A stretch of DNA of 20,013 nt, taken from contig CAAEIL010000100.1 of the NCBI GenBank assembly GCA_900755985.1, positions 1-20,013 of the forward strand. Direction: 5' to 3'. The position numbers and the translations under genes are program-made. The DNA is from Bacteroidales bacterium. GTDB lineage: Bacteria; Bacteroidota; Bacteroidia; Bacteroidales; Muribaculaceae. The number at the start of each line of letters is the position of its first letter. The stretch's first letter is position 1. This document shows positions 15,504 through 20,013 of this stretch, one piece after another. Below the pieces are notes generated by a model. The model did not search any database, was not told the DNA's origin, and was given only the letters and a program-made list of their open reading frames with translations.

Positions 15504-17252
15504 ATGAAAAATGACGACCTCCTGACTCAGGTAACTGCCAAAGCCAAGACATGGTTAGAAGGCGCATATGACGCCGAAACCAAAGCCGAAGTTCAACGTA
15601 TGCTCGATGCCGATGACAAAACCGAACTCATCGAATCGTTCTACAAAGACCTTGAATTCGGTACCGGCGGTCTGCGCGGAATCATGGGCGCAGGCACCAA
15701 CCGCATGAACATCTATACCGTAGGCGCAGCCACTCAGGGCCTCGCCAACTATCTCCACGAAGCATTCCCCGACAACCCACAGATTTCGGTTGTAGTAGGC
15801 CATGATGTACGACACAACTCCGACAAATTTGCACAGGTTGTCGCAGACATCTTCTCGGCCAACGGCATCAAAGTGTATATGTTCCCCAGTTTCCAGCCCA
15901 CGCCCGAACTATCTTTCGCAATACGCCAGCTCAACTGCCAGAGCGGTGTCAACATTACCGCTTCGCACAACCCCAAAGAATACAACGGTTATAAAGCATA
16001 CTGGGAAGACGGCGCTCAGGTGCTCGCTCCCCATGACAAAAACATCATCGACCATGTCAACCGCATCACTGACGTCGCCGACATCAAGTTCAAAGGCAAC
16101 CCCGAACTTATCCACATCCTTGATGAAGACATGGACCGCCGCTTCCTTGATGCCATCAAATCGCTGTCGCTCGATCCCGAAGTCATCAAGCGCCATGCCG
16201 ACCTCAAAATCGTCTACACTCCTATTCACGGCACGGGTGTAAAACTTGTTCCCGAGTCTCTTGCCAACTATGGCTTCACCAACATCATCCATGTCCCCGA
16301 ACAAGATATTCCCTCAGGCGACTTCCCGACAGTTGTATCACCCAACCCCGAAGTACCTTCGGCCATGGCCCTCGCCATCGAACGCGCCAAAGCTACTGAC
16401 GCCGACGTCATCTTTGCTTCTGATCCCGACGCCGACCGTATCGGCTGCGTCGCCCGCGACAAATCCGGCGAATATGTCATGATCAACGGCAACCAAATTG
16501 TAATGATTCTGCTCAACTACATCATGCAGCGCAACCGCGAACTCGGTCTGCTCAAGGGCAACGAATATGCCGTCAAAACAATCGTTACCACCGAGGAAAT
16601 ACGCCGCATCGCCGAAGCCCAGGGCGTAACCCTCTATGATTCGTACACCGGATTCAAATGGATTGCCGACGTTATCCGTCACAAAGAAGGTGACCACCGC
16701 TATCTCGGCGGCGGCGAAGAGTCCTACGGCTTCCTCGCCGAAGATTTCTGCCGCGACAAAGACTCCGTATCGGCGATCTCGCTTATGGCCGAAATCGCCG
16801 CATGGGCCCGCGACCGCAACATGACATACATGGACATGCTCAAAGACATCTATCTGCAGTACGGATATTCGCACGAAGAAGGAATATCCGTGGTACGCCC
16901 CGGCAAAACCGGTGCCGACGAAATCGCAGCCATGATGGTCGCTTTCCGCGAGAATCCCCCCAAGACTCTCGGCGGCTCCAAAGTCGTTATTGTCAAAGAC
17001 TATCAGGCTCTTGTCGAGACCACCGTTGTCACCGGCGAAACCAAGCCTCTTGACTTCCCCGCTACAAGCAACGTCCTGCAATACTTCACCGAAGCCGGAT
17101 ATAAAGTTTCGGTACGTCCCTCGGGTACTGAACCCAAAATCAAATTCTATCTTGAAGTCCGCGACGAAATGAAGTCAGTCGACGACTACGAAGCCTGCGG
17201 TGAACGCGCCAAAGCAACAATCGAAGCCATCAAAAAAGACCTTGGCATCTGA
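15504..17252 (+). CDS. Alpha-D-phosphohexomutase (phosphoglucomutase/phosphomannomutase)
   Basis: Interconverts hexose 1- and 6-phosphates, probably glucose, in the cytoplasm. 582 aa with the four-domain layout of long bacterial phosphoglucomutases: phosphoserine loop TASHNP with Ser154, magnesium loop DPDADR (307-312), sugar-binding loop GGGEESYG (402-409) and phosphate-binding loop RPSGTEPK (538-545). All are complete, so the enzyme should be active. Whether glucose, mannose or both is the substrate cannot be settled from sequence alone. The frame is open upstream of the chosen ATG (another 26 codons), but that segment covers the intergenic leader, and MKNDDLLTQVTAKAKTWL is the usual beginning of the family. 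A weak promoter-like pair (TTTG 15425-15428, TACTTTCG 15446-15453) precedes it; a strong terminator follows. Confidence 0.96.
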   Translation: MKNDDLLTQVTAKAKTWLEGAYDAETKAEVQRMLDADDKTELIESFYKDLEFGTGGLRGIMGAGTNRMNIYTVGAATQGLANYLHEAFPDNPQISVVVGHDVRHNSDKFAQVVADIFSANGIKVYMFPSFQPTPELSFAIRQLNCQSGVNITASHNPKEYNGYKAYWEDGAQVLAPHDKNIIDHVNRITDVADIKFKGNPELIHILDEDMDRRFLDAIKSLSLDPEVIKRHADLKIVYTPIHGTGVKLVPESLANYGFTNIIHVPEQDIPSGDFPTVVSPNPEVPSAMALAIERAKATDADVIFASDPDADRIGCVARDKSGEYVMINGNQIVMILLNYIMQRNRELGLLKGNEYAVKTIVTTEEIRRIAEAQGVTLYDSYTGFKWIADVIRHKEGDHRYLGGGEESYGFLAEDFCRDKDSVSAISLMAEIAAWARDRNMTYMDMLKDIYLQYGYSHEEGISVVRPGKTGADEIAAMMVAFRENPPKTLGGSKVVIVKDYQALVETTVVTGETKPLDFPATSNVLQYFTEAGYKVSVRPSGTEPKIKFYLEVRDEMKSVDDYEACGERAKATIEAIKKDLGI

Positions 17253-17273
17253 CAAACAAATTATCTTCCAAAT

Positions 17274-17315
17274 AACGCCCGGCCGCCACAACGAAACGCG
17301 CGCCGGGCGTTTTTT
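17274..17315 (+). terminator. Rho-independent terminator of the phosphohexomutase gene
   Basis: AACGCCCGGC (17274-17283) pairs perfectly with GCCGGGCGTT (17302-17311), 18-nt loop, followed by a T run to 17315. Confidence 0.9.
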
Positions 17316-17546
17316 GTATTCCATGATAGACGATGTGAGAATCTTTCTTGTTAACCAGCCCAAATATTAGTTAACAAGATTTAAATTTAAAGATAATACC
17401 CGATTCCATATTAAACCATTGCCTATCATACAAGTCATAAAGATACTTAACTTCAAAAACAATTAGATACAACTACTTTTCATAGATACAACGAACTGTT
17501 GAAAACAACAGACTAACGTAATTGACTGGCTTAAGAATAGAACAAT
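17316..17546. other. AT-rich gap without a gene
   Basis: First part of a 533-bp gap before the ClC gene. No gene-like ORF. It contains a repeated GTTAAC-type sequence (TTGTTAACCAG about 17348-17358, AGTTAACAAGA about 17371-17381), which forms a loose inverted repeat TTGTTAAC/GTTAACAA with 14 bp between the arms. No clear consensus promoter was found, though the hairpin just downstream hints at a transcript. Confidence 0.4.
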
Positions 17547-17580
17547 CACAGACCCCGTCTCGCGAGAAACGGGGTCTGTG
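17547..17580. terminator. Isolated 12-bp perfect hairpin, terminator-like
   Basis: CACAGACCCCGT (17547-17558) pairs perfectly with ACGGGGTCTGTG (17569-17580). The 10-nt loop itself contains the palindrome CTCGCGAG. No ORF ends nearby and only ATGTTTC follows on the plus strand. It may end an unannotated small RNA or be a protein-binding or structural element. Confidence 0.5.
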
Positions 17581-17726
17581 ATGTTTCATATATATTCTAA
17601 TACGCGTTCTTAAACAAAAAAGGATACAAATACATGCCGGACAAGTATATAACTCGCATATGTAGGGTCTACCGGTGTCTAAGAAGCATTAGTCGTCTTG
17701 GCACGGCAACTTTAAGCCCAGCCTTT

Positions 17727-17744
17727 TGTTATAATTCTATAACA
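17727..17744. promoter_or_regulatory. Operator-like palindrome upstream of the ClC gene
   Basis: TGTTATA (17727-17733) and TATAACA (17738-17744) form a perfect 7-bp inverted repeat with a 4-bp spacer ATTC, about 40 bp before the ClC start. Its size and position fit a dimeric repressor site. No standard TAnnTTTG promoter was found nearby. Confidence 0.4.
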
Positions 17745-17785
17745 TCACGGCTTGTAATTTTAAGAAATCTTCGGGCCACGCTTCA

Positions 17786-19162
17786 ATGAAAAACACTTAT
17801 TCAAAATACAACATCCGCATACACCGTACCGGCAACGCCATACGCCGGTGGACACAGCAGCATTGCAGTGCCTATACATTTGCCGTACTTGTCGGAATCA
17901 TCATAGGTGTACTTACCGGAGGCTGCGCATGGCTTCTGAAACTTATGATATCTGCCGTAAGCCACCTTCTTATCGGCAATGGAGGTAATGGCGCCGACTG
18001 GCTTCTGCTTGTCCTCCCGTTGACCGGAATACTACTCGTTGTCGCCTACCAGCACTTCATACTCAGACGCAACATCGAGCACGGCGTAGAACAAGTACAG
18101 CAGCATTTGCGTGACGGACGTTTCCGCCTGGGCAACAAAATGGTGTACGCACCGCTCATAGCAAGCACGCTTACCTTGGGATTCGGCGGTTCGGCCGGTT
18201 CAGAAGGCCCTATAGCGACCACCGGGTCGGCCATAGGCTCGGGCGTAGGACGATTCTTCGGCATGACACATGCCCAGCTGCGTGTCATGATAGGCATAGG
18301 CGCGGGCGCAGGCATTGCCGGTATTTTCAAAGCTCCGATAGGCGGAGCATTGTTCACCATCGAGGTTCTGATGCTCGAAATGACGACGTTGCCCGTCATC
18401 ACACTTATTATTTCGTGCATAGCGTCATCTATGACCGCTTACGCACTGAGCTCCTGCACCTACGACATCAATGTAGCACATCAGGTCATATTTGACACCT
18501 CAATTATTCCATGGGTCTTTGTCTTAGGCGTGCTTTGCGGCATTTATTCAGTGTATTATTCGTGGATAATGAAGCATCTGAGCCGATTTTTCGAAAAGAT
18601 ATCCAACATTTGGTTCAGGGCAATATTCTCGGGCATAATACTGTCGGTGTGCGTATTCCTCTTTCCCTCGCTATACGGCGAAGGTTATAACACACTGACG
18701 CAGCTTCTCAACGGCGACAAGACGGTACTCACGGCCGAAAGCCTTTTCTATGCCCTACATTCAGACCCTACTATAGTGATACTGCTGCTGGCCGGGCTGC
18801 TTGCCGCCAAACCGGCAGCGGCATGCTCAAGCAACAGCGGCGGCGGTGTAGCCGGCGATTTCGCCCCCACCCTCTTTGCAGGCGGCATGTTCGGCTTCCT
18901 TTTCGCGCTGGCTGCCAACACTTGGTTCGGTGCCGAGCTTACGACTGCGGGCTTTGCCTATATAGGAATGGCAGGTGTAATGGCCGGAGCAATACGTGCC
19001 CCGCTCATGGCCATGTTTCTGACTGCCGAGATGTGCGACGGTTATCAGTTTCTCTTGCCTCTGCTTATCGCGGTTACAATTTCGTATTGCATAGTCAAGG
19101 CCACAGCCAACGATAAACGCGGTAAGACCACCGACACCCCAATAAAAATGCCCGGCAAATGA
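17786..19162 (+). CDS. ClC-family chloride channel/transporter, short form
   Basis: A 458-aa inner-membrane anion transporter with about ten or more hydrophobic segments and no CBS domains. Recognisable ClC elements: GSEGP (138-142) in the place of GREGP, keeping the gating Glu140; GAGAGIAGIFKAPIGGALFTIE (172-193); GDFAP (357-361) for GxFxP; and IRAPLMAMFLTAEM (403-416). Departures from CLC-ec1: the GSGIPE loop reads EHGVEQ (99-104), the inner proton-relay glutamate (E203) aligns with Val194, and the protein ends before the helix carrying Tyr445. These suggest altered ion selectivity or proton coupling, though the gating Glu is kept; this is an alignment by eye. No earlier in-frame start exists (a stop lies about 50 bp upstream). 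It is convergent with the DUF5606 gene; a bidirectional hairpin overlaps the stop codon. Confidence 0.93.
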   Translation: MKNTYSKYNIRIHRTGNAIRRWTQQHCSAYTFAVLVGIIIGVLTGGCAWLLKLMISAVSHLLIGNGGNGADWLLLVLPLTGILLVVAYQHFILRRNIEHGVEQVQQHLRDGRFRLGNKMVYAPLIASTLTLGFGGSAGSEGPIATTGSAIGSGVGRFFGMTHAQLRVMIGIGAGAGIAGIFKAPIGGALFTIEVLMLEMTTLPVITLIISCIASSMTAYALSSCTYDINVAHQVIFDTSIIPWVFVLGVLCGIYSVYYSWIMKHLSRFFEKISNIWFRAIFSGIILSVCVFLFPSLYGEGYNTLTQLLNGDKTVLTAESLFYALHSDPTIVILLLAGLLAAKPAAACSSNSGGGVAGDFAPTLFAGGMFGFLFALAANTWFGAELTTAGFAYIGMAGVMAGAIRAPLMAMFLTAEMCDGYQFLLPLLIAVTISYCIVKATANDKRGKTTDTPIKMPGK

Positions 19163-19177
19163 GATGTCGGGCACTTT
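19144..19177. terminator. Bidirectional terminator overlapping the ClC stop codon
   Basis: TGCCCGGCA (19149-19157) pairs with TGTCGGGCA (19165-19173) with one wobble. The ClC stop codon lies in the loop. On the minus strand the stem is followed by TTTTTATT, a good T tract for the DUF5606 gene; on the plus strand CTTTATA follows, weaker. Confidence 0.7.
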
Positions 19178-19227
19178 ATAGTTACACAGCTGAGGCGTAT
19201 ATAACCTAATCTAATTTGTCTGGAAAC

Positions 19228-19686
19228 TTATTTCTCGACGGTTTCGGCCTTGTCGGCGGCTTCTGCTGCCTCGGCTGCCTGATCTTCGGCGATCTCATTA
19301 AGTTTGAAATCTTTGACGCCATTGGCAACAAGAATATTATACCAGGCAAAGAGTTTACGTATATCGTTGTTGTGAACGCGATCCTTGTCATAATCTGGAA
19401 GAATTTCGCCAAAAAATTCGCGAAGTTCTTCAGGTGTTTTGTATTTGGTCATATCGACAGGCTCGGCGCCGGTTTTTTCGTTTATTTTCTCAAAGACGTC
19501 ATACAGAGGAATATCCTCACCATTGGTATAGATGGCGACATCAGCCAACGAGATAACTTTGTCGCGCGAGTAAGCGGGGAAACGTTTATGTGTTTCGACA
19601 TTTTCGACAATGAGCATGTTCTTGCCCTGATTGACAAGACGATATAAACCGGGACGGCCGGCAATTGATAGGATGCGTTCAACCAT
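19228..19686 (-). CDS. DUF5606 family protein, function unknown
   Basis: A 152-aa cytoplasmic protein found in Bacteroidota. Residues 1-55 form a small beta-rich domain beginning ILSIAGRPGLYRLVNQGKNMLIVE, the hallmark of DUF5606, with AYSRDKVISLADVAIYT. Residues 56-130 are helical with FGEILPDYDKDRVHNNDIRKLFAWYNILV. The tail (about 133-152) is a low-complexity Ala/Glu/Asp stretch, acidic and probably disordered. No catalytic residues can be named, and the family has no established role. It is transcribed alone from its own promoter toward the ClC gene and shares the terminator between them. The ATG at 19686 gives the expected N-terminus for the family. Confidence 0.93.
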   Translation of the reverse strand: MVERILSIAGRPGLYRLVNQGKNMLIVENVETHKRFPAYSRDKVISLADVAIYTNGEDIPLYDVFEKINEKTGAEPVDMTKYKTPEELREFFGEILPDYDKDRVHNNDIRKLFAWYNILVANGVKDFKLNEIAEDQAAEAAEAADKAETVEK

Positions 19687-19762
19687 TGTAAATTGTAATA
19701 TGTATTATTATGTTGTTTAAGATAAAACATAGCGCGGACGACGAGAGTTCGCGACTATAGTG

Positions 19763-19793
19763 CAAAATTAAGCATAAAAAGCGAAATGCCAAG
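19763..19793 (-). promoter_or_regulatory. Promoter of the DUF5606 gene
   Basis: On the minus strand CTTG (19793-19790, one mismatch to TTTG), a 19-bp spacer and TAATTTTG (19770-19763) fit the Bacteroidota consensus. The leader is about 70 nt. Confidence 0.65.
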
Positions 19794-19824
19794 CATTGCG
19801 TCTAAATCTTTGCCCATGCTTGCC

Positions 19825-19848
19825 ACATAACAACACATAACAACACAT
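19825..19848. repeat. Short tandem repeat, 10-bp unit
   Basis: ACATAACAAC occurs twice in tandem (19825-19834, 19835-19844), followed by a partial third copy ACAT. It lies in non-coding DNA upstream of the DUF5606 promoter. Confidence 0.6.
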
Positions 19849-19914
19849 CCAACAACCTGACGTATGAGCATATTTTTATATAAATATAGAGCCGGTTCAG
19901 CAATAAATATACTT

Positions 19915-20013
19915 AGAGCTTGTTTAATAATAAATGTTTACGACAGGGTCGCATAGCTTGAGTTGATTTTTGTCTTGAGACGAAGGAGTGTACCGAGGTA
20001 CACGACTGAGGAA
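19915..20013. repeat. Possible dispersed intergenic repeat, cut by the window edge
   Basis: The segment from GAGCTTGTTTAATAATAAA through CTTGAGACGAAGGAGTG contains the dyad GTGTACC-GA-GGTACAC (19988-20003) and then CGACTGAGG. It encodes no ORF. The composition and the 'GACGAAGGAGTGTAC...GTACACGACTGAG' arrangement resemble an intergenic repeat that I associate with Bacteroidales genomes; that recollection is unverified, and only one copy is in this window. Confidence 0.35.

Noticed and set aside
16338..17081. Minus-strand open frame of 247 codons
   Set aside because: It is antisense to the phosphohexomutase gene, whose four active-site loops are intact.
17085..17093. Extra copy of TTCACCGAA
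   Set aside because: It lies inside the phosphohexomutase coding sequence (Phe-Thr-Glu codons in frame) as a single copy far from any promoter, so it is probably chance.

Overview
The window looks like chromosomal DNA of a Bacteroidales bacterium, possibly Muribaculaceae. The evidence is several promoters of the Bacteroidota form TTTG-N19..21-TAnnTTTG, Bacteroidota-restricted proteins (DUF5606, the DUF4105/Lnb family, the long SecA with a C-terminal zinc tail) and lipoproteins with short lipoboxes. The family assignment is inference. The genes are mostly housekeeping. I see no phage, insertion sequence, CRISPR array or defence island.

Layout. 1-4461 (minus strand): a secreted GH13 alpha-amylase cut by the window edge and carrying a C-terminal starch-binding-like module; a lipoprotein with two META domains; a small lipocalin-like lipoprotein; and the ribosome-maturation GTPase rsgA. 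4769-7040 (plus): a DUF2582 winged-helix protein, a signal-peptide-bearing peptidase T homologue behind a strong promoter with three copies of a 9-bp motif, and tRNA-Cys(GCA) with its own promoter and terminator. 7199-13641 (plus): an envelope-biogenesis block of a DUF4105/Lnb-type lipoprotein N-acyltransferase, an alkaline-phosphatase-fold protein translationally coupled to it (ATGA overlap), then secA. 13935-17252 (plus): a small acidic helical lipoprotein, cdsA and an alpha-D-phosphohexomutase. 17253-17785: a gene-poor gap with an isolated hairpin and a palindrome. 17786-19686: a short ClC anion transporter convergent with a DUF5606 gene. 19687-20013: promoter DNA and a possible interspersed repeat.

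How the parts fit: secA drives export through Sec, Lnb would complete acylation of exported lipoproteins (three are encoded here), and cdsA makes CDP-diacylglycerol, the precursor of the phospholipids that can act as acyl donors. The amylase and phosphohexomutase belong to glucan breakdown and hexose-phosphate interconversion.

The most interesting item is the protein between lnb and secA. It keeps the alkaline phosphatase superfamily layout but appears to lack the nucleophile and most metal ligands, so it may be a pseudoenzyme serving lipoprotein maturation or export. Other points of interest are the exported PepT with its operator array, a GC-only hairpin at the expected 5' end of secA mRNA, and a ClC protein lacking several canonical residues.
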